The notes under the pieces were generated by a model that saw nothing but the letters and a program-made list of their open reading frames with translations, was not told the DNA's origin and did no database searches. From positions 1-64,000 of the forward strand of contig CAMYMU010000024.1 of assembly GCA_947259575.1 (NCBI GenBank): a stretch of 64,000 nucleotides of DNA, read 5' to 3'. Made by a program: the position numbers and the translations under genes. Shown here in pieces: positions 36,159-45,690 of this stretch; position 1 is the stretch's first letter; every line of letters starts with the position of its first letter. This stretch comes from an uncultured Ectothiorhodospiraceae bacterium (GTDB taxonomy: Bacteria > Pseudomonadota > Gammaproteobacteria > UBA6429 > Thiohalophilaceae).

Positions 36159-36860
36159 CTAACGCACACTATAGCCACGTCCTTCCAAACAAGTGCGGAT
36201 TGCAGTTTGATAATTTTGACGTTTTAGATTGAGTTCATTGACAGAGAGATTCTCTGGTGGCTTAGTTGGGTCATAGTTGGTTTGTTTTACGCTCCAACGA
36301 TGACATTCAAACCGATCATCGGCCTGTTGTTGCTTGCTCTGACCTTGCTTAGGGTAAATGTATAATTCATCGGCCATAATAGGCGGGGTTTCTTTAACAA
36401 TCCCTTGTGGTGGCTCGGTCACAACATAGCCATTAAGATCGGGGCGCCAGATATAGTAAACATTATTAGCATAATAATAAGGAACACTGCGAAACCAAAT
36501 AGTGGTGTAGAAGGGAGGTAATACAGGCACAACCACACCAATTGGTGGTACCACAACAACAAAACGAGCCCCTGAGGGCCGGTACCAGATGCCACCAAAA
36601 TAATAATAAGATTTGTTACGGTGACGGATCGTATAGTGTCGTGATGGTAATGCCTTCAAACTGTAACCACTACGAGGATAATAACGATCATGATGATATC
36701 GATTATCATGGCGATAATCTTTTTTAGAATAAGAAGATTTACTTCGCTTGTCTTTGTGCCCTTGTTTGTCGCGATCAGCATAGGCCATGGTGGAGACCAT
36801 GCTGATCATGGCAATGAAACAAATAGCCAGAGTCATAAACCGATTCTGTTTAATACTCAT
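36159..36860 (-). CDS. Exported DUF6515-like protein with a CLEGRGYSVR tail
   Basis: A 233-residue protein. A signal peptide ends near TMAYA-DRD, followed by a Lys/His/Tyr-rich segment, then a DUF6515-type core (YYYFGGIWYRPSGARFVVV, PFYTTIWFRSVPYYYANNVYY). The last 80 residues carry a module shared with the next gene upstream: YPKQGQSKQQQADDRFECHRW at the front, and CLEGRGYSVR as the very end. Periplasmic or outer-membrane location is likely. Function unknown. Confidence 0.75.
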   Translation of the reverse strand: MSIKQNRFMTLAICFIAMISMVSTMAYADRDKQGHKDKRSKSSYSKKDYRHDNRYHHDRYYPRSGYSLKALPSRHYTIRHRNKSYYYFGGIWYRPSGARFVVVVPPIGVVVPVLPPFYTTIWFRSVPYYYANNVYYIWRPDLNGYVVTEPPQGIVKETPPIMADELYIYPKQGQSKQQQADDRFECHRWSVKQTNYDPTKPPENLSVNELNLKRQNYQTAIRTCLEGRGYSVR

Positions 36861-36897
36861 TTGTTCTTACCCTTCATATTCACTTTTGTTATAGAAC

Positions 36898-37446
36898 TTA
36901 GCGTACTGTGTAGCCACGCCCCTCGAGGCAAGCCGACATTGCACGTCGATAATCTCGTGCCTGTCTTTCCAATTGAGCATAACGTTGCGCATCAACAGCA
37001 TCATAATGTCGTTGGAGTCTTTGTGCCTGCTGTTGTTTTGCCGATTCGGAGGCGGCACCCAGTATGGCGCCAGTAATTGCACCAAATACCAATCCATGCC
37101 CACGATCATGACGCGGTGACACGATCGATCCAATGATAGCTCCACCTACCGCACCCGCAGCAACATCGCTACCCGGAGGTGTGGTTGGTTTTACTTCAAC
37201 CCGTTGGTGTGGTGCCAGTTGCGCTTGCCCAGGATCAAAGCCGGATTGTTTAACCGCCCAGAGATAGCATTCATATCTGTCCCGCTCTTGTTGCTCCATG
37301 GATTGACCGCGGGTGGGATAAAAATAAATCGGTGTCGAGGGAAGTGGCCGTGCTTCAGCGGGCCTTGGATGAACGGTATAACCCGGTGTAGTACACCCAG
37401 TGACTATAATAGACAGTAAAACGAAAGCAAATAGTTTAATCTGCAT
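36898..37446 (-). CDS. Glycine-zipper lipoprotein sharing the CLEGRGYTVR module
   Basis: A 182-residue lipoprotein with lipobox IIVTGC after a short signal peptide; ATG 37446 is preferred over an ATG five codons upstream. A glycine-zipper membrane segment (AAGAVGGAIIGSIV and LVFGAITGAILGAA) lies in the middle. It is framed by the same two elements as the neighbour: YPTRGQSMEQQERDRYECYLW before the zipper and CLEGRGYTVR at the end. Thus the two genes share a split C-rich module. Function unknown, probably envelope stress or structure. Confidence 0.78.
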   Translation of the reverse strand: MQIKLFAFVLLSIIVTGCTTPGYTVHPRPAEARPLPSTPIYFYPTRGQSMEQQERDRYECYLWAVKQSGFDPGQAQLAPHQRVEVKPTTPPGSDVAAGAVGGAIIGSIVSPRHDRGHGLVFGAITGAILGAASESAKQQQAQRLQRHYDAVDAQRYAQLERQARDYRRAMSACLEGRGYTVR

Positions 37447-37524
37447 ACTAGACGACCTCAAATATTATAATATGCTAAAAAGATATATGAATCGTTCTTA
37501 GCTTTTCAATATAAGTACTTTACT

Positions 37525-37718
37525 TCTAAATAACTGTTCCTAAAAGGTATCCACTTACACTTTATGATCAACAGAGGGTCTGAATTTGTAGGAGCGGCCT
37601 GTGGTCGCGATTAAACTGTAAATAAGGCCGTTATCGCGGCCACAGGCCGCTCCTACATACATCTGCTCTGCAATTTATAATGCGTAAAGTGGTCAGGAAT
37701 TAGGAACAGTTATTTAGA
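37525..37718. repeat. 194-bp nested inverted-repeat element with REP-like core (possible MITE)
   Basis: The ends are a perfect 19-bp inverted repeat, TCTAAATAACTGTTCCTAA at 37525-37543 and its complement at 37700-37718. Inside are 25-bp arms (37587-37611 and 37633-37657) with one mismatch that contain GTAGGAGCGGCC, the kind of sequence found in REP elements. The arms between core and ends are also partly complementary, so a single strand could fold into one long hairpin. The right end covers the last codons and stop of the fnr gene. Confidence 0.75.
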
Positions 37719-38469
37719 CTCCTTCTTTCATCATTTCGCATTCATGATCAATTGTTCCTACAAACTCACACAGATGCTCCATATCGAGAATGTGAATATA
37801 CTTACGATTAGCTTCAATTAATTTTTCATCCTGCATGTGAGTGATGCAGCGGCTAACGGTTTCGACTGCGAGTCCTAAATAATTTGCGATATCGTTACGT
37901 GACATAGTCAGGTGAAATTTGTGAGGGGAAAATCCACGTTTGCTATAGCGTGCTGACAGATTTAATAAAAAAGTCGCAATACGTTCTTCTGCTGATTTTC
38001 TGCCCAGCATTAACATCATTTCATGTTCTTCAGTTATTTCGTCACTCATTAGTGACATCAAATGTTCATACAATCCAGGGATCTCTTGCGCGTGCTCATG
38101 TAATTGAGCACTGGGCAATTCACAAATATTGCAGGTTTCCAGTGCTACAGCCGTGCAGGTGTGTGCATTATGTCCAATCGCATCAAAACCTAGCAACTCA
38201 CCGGGCATGTGAAAACCGACAACTTGCACATCGCCATTTTTGATAGGTAAAAATACTTTGACTGACCCTGAACGAACGGCATACAGGGATTTAAACGGTT
38301 GCCCGAGCTCAAATAGCTGTTCGCCTTTTTTTAATGTGCGTTCATGTTTTATAATTTTATCGAGCTGAGAAAATTCATCATTATCCAAACCACGTGGCAG
38401 GCACAATTGTGACAAACTGCATTGTGTACAGGACATTTGTACAGATTTTAAATTGATAACTTTATTCAT
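37714..38469 (-). CDS. fnr: FNR-type oxygen-sensing transcription regulator
   Basis: A 251-residue Crp/Fnr protein. Four cysteines for an oxygen-labile [4Fe-4S] cluster are in place: C14-x2-C17-x5-C23 near the N-terminus, and one in the CNICELP stretch that aligns with C122 of E. coli FNR. The helix-turn-helix ends in NYLGLAVETVSRCITHMQ, so it should recognise TTGAT-N4-ATCAA sites. It controls the switch between aerobic and anaerobic or microaerobic metabolism. The last few codons lie in the right terminal repeat of the adjacent 194-bp element. Confidence 0.93.
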   Translation of the reverse strand: MNKVINLKSVQMSCTQCSLSQLCLPRGLDNDEFSQLDKIIKHERTLKKGEQLFELGQPFKSLYAVRSGSVKVFLPIKNGDVQVVGFHMPGELLGFDAIGHNAHTCTAVALETCNICELPSAQLHEHAQEIPGLYEHLMSLMSDEITEEHEMMLMLGRKSAEERIATFLLNLSARYSKRGFSPHKFHLTMSRNDIANYLGLAVETVSRCITHMQDEKLIEANRKYIHILDMEHLCEFVGTIDHECEMMKEGV

Positions 38470-38966
38470 GAGTACATGCCTGCGTTAAATTAAATAAAAT
38501 TAGCTAATTGCGGCTTAAAGTGTAAGTGCATACTGTTGATAGTGTAACTAAGATAATTTCTTATTTCTTGATAAGAAAACGTCTTAATGGTAATACCCAT
38601 TCCATTCGTGCGTTAATTCTGTTGAAAAATCACTATACCGGTACGGTCTTTTGTATGGTGGTTTAGACTATAAGCAGTTTGTAAGGCCCCTGTAGCAAAA
38701 ACATCTAGTTGGCTGGTTTACAGATTTGTGACGGACCTTTGATTTTTAATTTTTCATTTATAACCAATTTTGATTCAGATCATATACATGCTTGTGGTTC
38801 AGGCTTACTATTCGCCGCGTTGAAATGAGCAAGAGTTGATATTCGGCCCTGTCTAAAGGAAAGCTATATCTGTTTCTCCTCGGGCTCATCTTCTTATCCG
38901 CTCTTGGCTGAGTGGCTTCAAATTACCACTATATATACAGGCTTTTTTTAAACGAGGTGAATATAA
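38470..38966. other. Intergenic region between fnr and the small secreted protein gene
   Basis: About 500 bp of divergent regulatory DNA with no convincing ORF or RNA gene. The only clear site is an FNR-like box at 38770-38783. A 16-bp oligo-T/A-rich stretch precedes the small gene, whose ribosome site is ACGAGG at about 38953. Confidence 0.6.
38770..38783. promoter_or_regulatory. Candidate FNR box TTGAT-TCAG-ATCAT
   Basis: Nine of ten positions match the FNR consensus TTGAT-N4-ATCAA. It lies between fnr and the 102-residue secreted protein gene, about 185 bp before the latter's start. Reading the direction of control is not possible from sequence alone. Confidence 0.5.
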
Positions 38967-39275
38967 ATGAAGACATATATCAAATCAGCACTATTCGTTT
39001 GTGCCTTAAGCTTGGCTTTACCTGTAACAGTAACTGCAGAGCAGGTGTATGGTTGGCAGCTCATGACTGAGCAGGAGCGAACAGAGCACCGACAAAAAAT
39101 GCAAAGCATGAAAACAGCCGAGGAACGAGAGCGTTATCGGCTGGAGCACCATAAAAAAATGGAAAAACGCGCAAAGCAACAAGGTGTAACACTTCCTGCA
39201 GAACCACAATCGCGAGGTGGAAAGATGCGTGGCTTTGGCTCTGGTTCTGGATCAGGTTCTGGCGGTGGTCGGTAA
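38967..39275 (+). CDS. Small secreted protein, charged helix with Gly-Ser tail
   Basis: A 102-residue protein with a signal peptide ending near TVTA-EQ. The mature part is a short highly charged helix (MTEQERTEHRQKMQSMKTAE, HHKKMEKRAKQQ) followed by a glycine-serine tail GFGSGSGSGSGGGR. No family recognised with confidence; such periplasmic proteins occur in many betaproteobacteria and gammaproteobacteria. It has its own terminator. Confidence 0.75.
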   Translation: MKTYIKSALFVCALSLALPVTVTAEQVYGWQLMTEQERTEHRQKMQSMKTAEERERYRLEHHKKMEKRAKQQGVTLPAEPQSRGGKMRGFGSGSGSGSGGGR

Positions 39276-39306
39276 AATCAGCATTGCTTTATTGCGGTGT
39301 TGTTTC

Positions 39307-39337
39307 AAAAAAGGCTCATTTTTATGAGCCTTTTTTT
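39307..39337 (+). terminator. Rho-independent terminator after the small secreted protein gene
   Basis: Stem AAAAAAGGCTCAT with ATGAGCCTTTTTT around a four-T loop, followed by a T run. It is 31 bp after the stop codon. Confidence 0.9.
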
Positions 39338-39629
39338 AGAGCTAAAATTTACTAAAAGACTTCGACACTTATTTCTATAGACCGAATATGGCGCTCAGTA
39401 TTATCTGGTAGGAGTAAGGTGAATACCGAGTGGGTATAAATTCAACAGTCTCCAGGTCAATCGTACTTGATTAAGCTGTGAGCAAAATAATTCGTGATAA
39501 AATCAGCCATCGAACAGCAAGCGAACCATAAAAAATAACATTAACCGTACTAATAAAGGAGTTAGGGGTATTCCCGCTTCGCTTTTTGGAGTACCGTGTT
39601 GTCTAAATATTACCCCTATGGACAGGCTC
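39338..39629. other. Intergenic region before the CheB-CheR gene
   Basis: No gene seen. Near its end an 8-bp inverted repeat, TAGGGGTA (39563-39570) and TACCCCTA (39611-39618), could fold back over the first possible ATG at 39618. The coding start used here is the next ATG at 39630. Confidence 0.4.
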
Positions 39630-42600
39630 ATGCCCGCAAAGAAGAAAACAGTAAAAAAGAAAGCGACAAAAAAAGCGACCAGGAAAAAATCGACAAAAAA
39701 GAAAGTGACCAGAAAAAAAGCTGCCGCCAGCAAGGTGCCTGCAGCAAAGTCCCGGAAAAGGTCTAAGTCAGCAGCCAGGCGCACATCGGCTAAAGCAACG
39801 CGACAACAGAAAAAGCAAGGTACTGTAAAGAAAACCGTTGCAGGTTTAGCAAGACCGAGTTTCCCCATTGTTGGTATCGGTGCATCTGCCGGTGGGCTCG
39901 AAGCGATGACCGATTTTCTCAAGGATCTACCGGCAGATATTGGTATGGCCTTTGTGCTGGTTCAGCATTTAGCACCAGAACACAAGAGTATGATGGTAGA
40001 GCTACTGGCCCAGGAGACAACACTCAGGGTGTCGGAAGTAAAAGATGGCATGGTTGTTGAACCAAATAATCTCTATGTAATTCCACCCAATACTAATCTT
40101 GGTATCATTAACAACACGCTGCACTTAATGCCACGCGTTACTCAGAAACAACACCTGCCTATCGACTATTTTCTCCAGTCCCTTGCCAAAGACCAGGGTA
40201 GTAATGCCATTGGAATTATTCTGTCAGGCAGTGCCTCGGATGGTACGCTGGGACTGAAAGCTATCAAGGCTGAAGAAGGGATCACTTTTGCCCAGGATAA
40301 AGAAACCGCCCGATACGATAGTATGCCATCCAGCGCGATAGCCGCGGGTTGTGTAGACTTCGTGCTGAGCCCGAAAGATGTGGCCCATGAGCTGATTCAC
40401 ATCGCCAGACACCCCGATGTTTTACGCGTCGATGCTACAGTAAACAAAAAAGAACTGGAACATTCCAACAAAGACCTGGATAAGATTTTCCTTCTGCTGC
40501 GTAATCGTACTGGTAATGATTTCACTTATTACAAGCACAATACTATCCGGCGGCGTATCAGTCGTCGCATGCTAGTACATAAAATTGATCGTTTGAAGGA
40601 TTATGTGCGTTACCTGAGTTCCCATCCAGTCGAAGTGGATGCGTTATTTCATGACATCCTCATCAACGTCACTGGTTTTTTTCGGGATCCAGAAGTCTTT
40701 GATTCACTCAAGAACGATGTATTCCCGGCGATTATGGAGGATCACAAAAATGATCACCCGATCCGCATCTGGGGACCAGGCTGTTCGAGCGGTGAGGAGG
40801 TGTATTCTATTATCATTTCCCTGCTGGAGTATCTGGGTGACAATGCACGCGGTGTGATGATCCAGGTTTTCGCCTCGGATATTGACGAGCAAGCGATTGA
40901 GCAGGCGCGTATTGGCATTTACCCCGAGGGTATTAGTGCCGATGTGTCTCGGGAACGCTTACACCGTTTCTTCACCAAGGTTCCACAGGGTTACCAGATC
41001 AATAAGCGTATTAGGGATCTGTGCGTGTTTGCGCAGCAAAACATCACCAAAGACCCACCTTTTTCTCATCAGGACCTGATCGTCTGCCGTAATATGTTGA
41101 TCTACATGGGTAATGTTTTACAGCGTAAGGTGCTGCAGACACTGCACTACGCCCTCAAACCAGATGGCTACCTGCTTTTAGGTAGTGCAGAAACGGTGGG
41201 CGCATCCGCCGATCTGTTTTCTACTGCCCTGGCCGAGCACAAGGTTTACAAAAAGAAGGATCTTCCACTGGGTATTCACTATCAACCTGCTATCACGCCA
41301 CATGCACACACATTGCCTAGCTTACGCACAGAAAAAACTTTTACGGAGCAACAGCCGATGGATCTGCAAAAGGCTGCCGAATCCCTCATCATCAATCAGT
41401 ACGGTCCACCCGGGGTGGTGGTGAACGACCGACTGGATGTCATGCAATTCGTTGGTCATACCGGTCCTTACCTGGCCCCGGCTCCTGGCGCTGCGAGCCT
41501 GAACTTGATCAAGCTGGCCCATCCTGATTTGACAGTAGAACTGCGTGTAACGATCCATAAAGCTATCAGGGAAAATAAACGGATACGCAAGGAAGGTATT
41601 CGCCTGCGTCATAATAGTTTGCTTCAGGAGGTCACAATCGAAATCGTACCCTTATTGGGAAGTGGTGATGGCGAGCAATATTTCCTGGTGTTATTCCTAA
41701 GGGAGTTTGAGTATGAAGCTAAAAATATAGCAAAAGAAAAGGCCAGTAAAAAAGAGCTAACAACAAAAGAAGTTAATCGCATTCAGGAGCTGGAACAGGA
41801 GCTAGAAACGAATAAGACTTACATGCAGACAATTATTGAGGAGCAGGAGGCATCTAACGAAGAACTACAGTCAGCGAATGAGGAAATCCAGTCTACTAAC
41901 GAGGAACTGCAATCTACCAATGAGGAACTGGAAACTGCCAAAGAGGAGCTACAGTCCACCAATGAAGAACTGATCACCGTCAATGAGGAACTGGAGAATC
42001 GTAACGTCGAACTGTCTACTTCTAATGATGACCTGAATAATCTGATCGCTAGCACTGACTTGCCACTCCTTATGCTCAACTCTGCATTGAGCATACGATT
42101 CTTTTCATCGCGGGCTAAGCAGTTACTGAATCTGATCGATGCCGATATCGGACGCCCAATTGGCGATATCCGGCCAAATGTTGACGTCGACGATCTGGCA
42201 GAGCACGTGCAAAAGGTACTCGAAACACTCAAGCCGTTAGCCCTGGAAGTCAGTGATGGCAATCAACAATGGTATACGATGCACATCCGCCCCTACCGAA
42301 CCGAAGATAATCGTATTCAAGGTGCGATAATCGTCTTTTTTGATATCACTGATAGCAAAATTTTACAACGCGCCAGTCGCCTGGCCACGGTGGTGGAAGA
42401 CTCCAACGATGCTATCACTTTGCAGGATTTTGATGGTCGCATCCTGGCATGGAATCGGCGCTCAGAAGAGGTTTATGGCTATAAGGAAGAAGACATTATT
42501 GGCGAGAATATTGATCTTGTTGTGCCAGAGGAATATCGCATGGAAATGAAAACCTGTACCGATAATCTCAAGTTGGGTAGGTTAGTCAGGCCGTTTGAAA

Positions 42601-42719
42601 CGGTGCGACAAAAGAAGAGCGGGGAGACAATCAAGGTTTTGGTGACCATGTCATTGTTGAGAGACGAACGGGGCAGGCCCGAGGCGATCGCAACGACAGA
42701 ACATTTACTCACGGACTGA
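39630..42719 (+). CDS. CheB-CheR-PAS fusion chemotaxis-type regulator with histone-like lysine-rich head
   Basis: About 1029 residues. Residues 1-65 are almost wholly Lys, Ala, Thr and Arg (PAKKKTVKKKATKK and so on), like histone H1 tails. Next comes a CheB methylesterase domain about 75-265 with active serine in GIGASAGGLEA, histidine in VQHLAPEH and aspartate in SGSASDGT. A CheR methyltransferase domain covers about 275-540 (IWGPGCSSGEEVYSI, CRNMLIYM). Then a coiled coil of repeated NEELQSTNEEL heptads (about 720-800) and two PAS domains (about 800-1025). It lacks a kinase domain, so it may signal by protein methylation or through the kinase encoded next. Confidence 0.92.
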   Translation: MPAKKKTVKKKATKKATRKKSTKKKVTRKKAAASKVPAAKSRKRSKSAARRTSAKATRQQKKQGTVKKTVAGLARPSFPIVGIGASAGGLEAMTDFLKDLPADIGMAFVLVQHLAPEHKSMMVELLAQETTLRVSEVKDGMVVEPNNLYVIPPNTNLGIINNTLHLMPRVTQKQHLPIDYFLQSLAKDQGSNAIGIILSGSASDGTLGLKAIKAEEGITFAQDKETARYDSMPSSAIAAGCVDFVLSPKDVAHELIHIARHPDVLRVDATVNKKELEHSNKDLDKIFLLLRNRTGNDFTYYKHNTIRRRISRRMLVHKIDRLKDYVRYLSSHPVEVDALFHDILINVTGFFRDPEVFDSLKNDVFPAIMEDHKNDHPIRIWGPGCSSGEEVYSIIISLLEYLGDNARGVMIQVFASDIDEQAIEQARIGIYPEGISADVSRERLHRFFTKVPQGYQINKRIRDLCVFAQQNITKDPPFSHQDLIVCRNMLIYMGNVLQRKVLQTLHYALKPDGYLLLGSAETVGASADLFSTALAEHKVYKKKDLPLGIHYQPAITPHAHTLPSLRTEKTFTEQQPMDLQKAAESLIINQYGPPGVVVNDRLDVMQFVGHTGPYLAPAPGAASLNLIKLAHPDLTVELRVTIHKAIRENKRIRKEGIRLRHNSLLQEVTIEIVPLLGSGDGEQYFLVLFLREFEYEAKNIAKEKASKKELTTKEVNRIQELEQELETNKTYMQTIIEEQEASNEELQSANEEIQSTNEELQSTNEELETAKEELQSTNEELITVNEELENRNVELSTSNDDLNNLIASTDLPLLMLNSALSIRFFSSRAKQLLNLIDADIGRPIGDIRPNVDVDDLAEHVQKVLETLKPLALEVSDGNQQWYTMHIRPYRTEDNRIQGAIIVFFDITDSKILQRASRLATVVEDSNDAITLQDFDGRILAWNRRSEEVYGYKEEDIIGENIDLVVPEEYRMEMKTCTDNLKLGRLVRPFETVRQKKSGETIKVLVTMSLLRDERGRPEAIATTEHLLTD

Positions 42720-42749
42720 AATAGTTGAACTGATATTAAGGTCACGGCA

Positions 42750-44771
42750 ATGACGAATTACCATAAACTAAGCAAGGCACAATTGATTGACAAGCTTGAA
42801 CACTTGCGAGCTAACAAATCTGAGCAGTCAACTGTCGAGCACTCGCAGCTTCGCCATGATCTGGAGGTACACCAGATCGAGCTGGAGATGCAAAACCTTG
42901 AACTTCGCGAAAAACAACTGGAGCTTGAAAAGGCCCGCGACAAGTATGCTGACCTGTACGATTTTGCCCCGGTAGGCTATTTGACACTGGATGAAAAAGG
43001 AGTGATTCGCGAGACAAATCTCACCGCCACCAGATTATTACAGCAGACTCGCAGCCAGCTTCTTAATAAACCCTTTACAGCATTACTTGCCAACAACAAT
43101 AGTCGTCATTTTTTTCGTGTACTTCGTGGTGTCATTGAGACAAAAGAAGAACAAAGCGATGAAATAAAGATTACCTGTAAAGATCAAGCGGAGATTTGCT
43201 TGCTGATGCAGTTGGCTCCTTCGTATGAGGAAAATAGTTCGGAAGTTCGGATGGTACTACTGGACATTAGCGACATGAAACTCGCGGAAGACAGGCTTCG
43301 GGCTTCGGAGCGTGAATTGAGAGGTATTCTTGATACGTTACAGGATACCTATTATCGCACGGACCTGGAAGGCCGTATCATTCAGGTATCACCATCCGTA
43401 CAACAACTTACTGGTTATACTGCTGATGAATTGATCGGGATGCCAATCATCCAATTCTGGCGTTATCCGGAACATCGTCAGGAAATGTTAAAGGATATGC
43501 AACAAGGGAGTGGCGCAACACTGAACTATGCAGTGGAAGGAGTACATAAGGATAGTCACACTGTCTGGGGTGAGATTAACGCGCATTTTTTCCATGATCA
43601 ACAGGGAAATGTCGCCGGCGTAGAAGGGACAATACGGGACATCACAGAACGTAAGTTAGCGGAAGATGCGCTCAGACAAGAGCGTGATAAGGCGCAACGT
43701 TATTTGGATACCGTCGAAGCCATCATTGTTGCACTAGATATTCAGGGCAATGTTACCCTAATCAACCGTAAAGGCAACGAACTACTAGGCTACCGTGAAG
43801 ATGAGTTACTGGGTAGAGACTGGTTTCAAATGTGTTTACCCAAAAAAGAAGAAAAAGAAGCCGCCAAAAAAATCTTTAAACAAGCGATGGCGGGTAACAT
43901 AGCTAAAACAGAGTATCATGAAAATTCGATACTAAAACACAACGGGGAAGAACGTCTAATAGCCTGGCATAATAAGTACCTGCGAGATAAGGATGGCACT
44001 ATTACCGGTGTTTTATCTGCCGGTGAAGATATCACTGAGCGCAGACACGCAGAGGATAAAACTCAACAGCTGCTACAACAAAATCGTGACCTTGCACAAC
44101 GCATGTTTCAGCTGCAGGAAGAAGAGCGCCAGTACATCGCGAGAGAACTACACGATGAGTTTGGGCAGTGGTTGACTGCCATTCAGCTGGATGCGCAAAA
44201 TATCACTAACCTTATTGGTCATGAGTCGCCACAGGTCGACGCGAGTATCGAGTCGATCACCCACAGTGCCAAACAAATCCATGAAGGCATACGTGATATG
44301 ATTCATACTCTGCAACCCGCACTGCTGGATGAGTTGGGTTTGGCCGATAGTTTGCGTGAGCTGGTTGCTCAGTGGCAGGCACATAATCCCGATATAGTTT
44401 GTCGACTTTCCATAGAGGGTGAACTCAGCGATCTAAGGAAAAATCTTAGTATCACCATCTATCGTCTGGTTCAGGAAGGCCTGACCAATGTAATAAAACA
44501 TGCACAAGCGAATAATGTCGAGGTACAATTAGCACGTAAGCATGTCGACTCTATGAATCGAGATTGTTTAAAGCTGACAATTCAGGATGACGGCACGGGT
44601 ATGCCGTCTGATGTGAAGAGCAACGGGATAGGATTGCCCGGTATGCGTGAGCGGGTGCTGGCGGCAGGAGGTAGGTTTTCGATTAAAAGTCCATTAGATA
44701 GTGCTGGCCACACAGGTGTATGTCTTAGGGCAAAATTTTTTATTAATCCTTATCGCGATAAGAGGTTATGA
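42750..44771 (+). CDS. Multi-PAS sensor histidine kinase, NarL-type (HisKA_3)
   Basis: A 673-residue cytoplasmic kinase without membrane helices. After an N-terminal coiled coil (residues 1-70) it has three PAS domains (about 75-185, 195-310, 320-435). The phosphorylation region is HisKA_3 type (YIARELHDEFGQWLTAIQLDAQN, near residue 465), followed by a HATPase domain with TIYRLVQEGLTNVIKHAQAN and GIGLPGMRERV. It overlaps the LuxR response regulator gene by 4 bp, so the two form a two-component pair; the CheB-CheR fusion 30 bp upstream probably belongs to the same pathway. Confidence 0.93.
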   Translation: MTNYHKLSKAQLIDKLEHLRANKSEQSTVEHSQLRHDLEVHQIELEMQNLELREKQLELEKARDKYADLYDFAPVGYLTLDEKGVIRETNLTATRLLQQTRSQLLNKPFTALLANNNSRHFFRVLRGVIETKEEQSDEIKITCKDQAEICLLMQLAPSYEENSSEVRMVLLDISDMKLAEDRLRASERELRGILDTLQDTYYRTDLEGRIIQVSPSVQQLTGYTADELIGMPIIQFWRYPEHRQEMLKDMQQGSGATLNYAVEGVHKDSHTVWGEINAHFFHDQQGNVAGVEGTIRDITERKLAEDALRQERDKAQRYLDTVEAIIVALDIQGNVTLINRKGNELLGYREDELLGRDWFQMCLPKKEEKEAAKKIFKQAMAGNIAKTEYHENSILKHNGEERLIAWHNKYLRDKDGTITGVLSAGEDITERRHAEDKTQQLLQQNRDLAQRMFQLQEEERQYIARELHDEFGQWLTAIQLDAQNITNLIGHESPQVDASIESITHSAKQIHEGIRDMIHTLQPALLDELGLADSLRELVAQWQAHNPDIVCRLSIEGELSDLRKNLSITIYRLVQEGLTNVIKHAQANNVEVQLARKHVDSMNRDCLKLTIQDDGTGMPSDVKSNGIGLPGMRERVLAAGGRFSIKSPLDSAGHTGVCLRAKFFINPYRDKRL

Positions 44772-45415
44772 ATACCAGCAAACCAATTAGAGTATTTCTG
44801 GTGGATGATCACCCCGTGGTCAGGGATGGATATAAACGTCTGTTAGATGGCAATCCAGACATCGAAGTCACCGCTGAAGCAGGTAGTGGTGAAGAGGCCT
44901 GCGAACTTTATCCAAAAGTGAAACCCGATGTGGTTGTTCTCGATTTGAATATGCCCGGCATCGGTGGCATCGAAACTATCTCACGTATGCGCGCCAAAGA
45001 TAGTAATGCACATATCCTGGTATTTAGCATGCACGATAGTCCTATCATGATTAGCCGTGCCATGGATGCTGGAGCCAGTGGTTACCTGACCAAGAGCAGC
45101 GCTGCTGTCCAAATGATCGATGCCGTACGCAGTGTCGCGAGAGGTAAGCCATTTCTAAATCACACCGTCATGCCTTCAATCTATGACAATCTGCAACATA
45201 CAGAGAATGATCCTCTAAAAGCACTCTCAAAGCGGGAATTCGAAGTCTTTTGCCGTTTGGCCGGTGGTCATTCTGTGGCAGAGATTGCAGAGGAATTGTC
45301 GATTAGCCCAAAAACCGTGGGCGTCCATCAAACCAATATTATGCATAAACTCGAATTGCGCAATTCATCAGAGTTGACCCGTTTGGCAATACGCAGTGGT
45401 GTGGTCGAAGCCTGA
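44768..45415 (+). CDS. LuxR/NarL-family response regulator
   Basis: A 215-residue regulator. The receiver domain has the acidic pair in FLVDDHPVV, the phospho-accepting aspartate in VVVLDLNMPG and a conserved KSSAAVQMI lysine. A LuxR helix-turn-helix follows (LSKREFEVFCRLAGGHSVAEIAEEL, then ISPKTVGVHQTNIMHKL). It is the partner of the PAS kinase, with which it overlaps by 4 bp. Target genes are unknown. Confidence 0.94.
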   Translation: MNTSKPIRVFLVDDHPVVRDGYKRLLDGNPDIEVTAEAGSGEEACELYPKVKPDVVVLDLNMPGIGGIETISRMRAKDSNAHILVFSMHDSPIMISRAMDAGASGYLTKSSAAVQMIDAVRSVARGKPFLNHTVMPSIYDNLQHTENDPLKALSKREFEVFCRLAGGHSVAEIAEELSISPKTVGVHQTNIMHKLELRNSSELTRLAIRSGVVEA

Positions 45416-45690
45416 AAAATACGCATCATTGAGAATTAATCCTTAGTAAATTTACCGCATTTCATAAGAAATTATCTTAGCTCCAATTAAGACTTCCACT
45501 TATTGTTTACAGGTCATTTCAGGTTAATCTATGTGTTCATTAGATTGAAGCGATTTGGCGAATCCTCTCCCTCAATATTTAATACATGGATGTATCGCCA
45601 CTTCGGGTCAAGGATGACCAATGCTTTTTTATAATCTGCGTGATAAACAGGAGTGGTAATTTCAAGATGAAGAATACAGGTAAGCACAAT

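Noticed and set aside
45586-45690. Longer form of the small membrane protein
   Set aside because: The added N-terminal residues are not membrane-like and no ribosome site precedes the first start.
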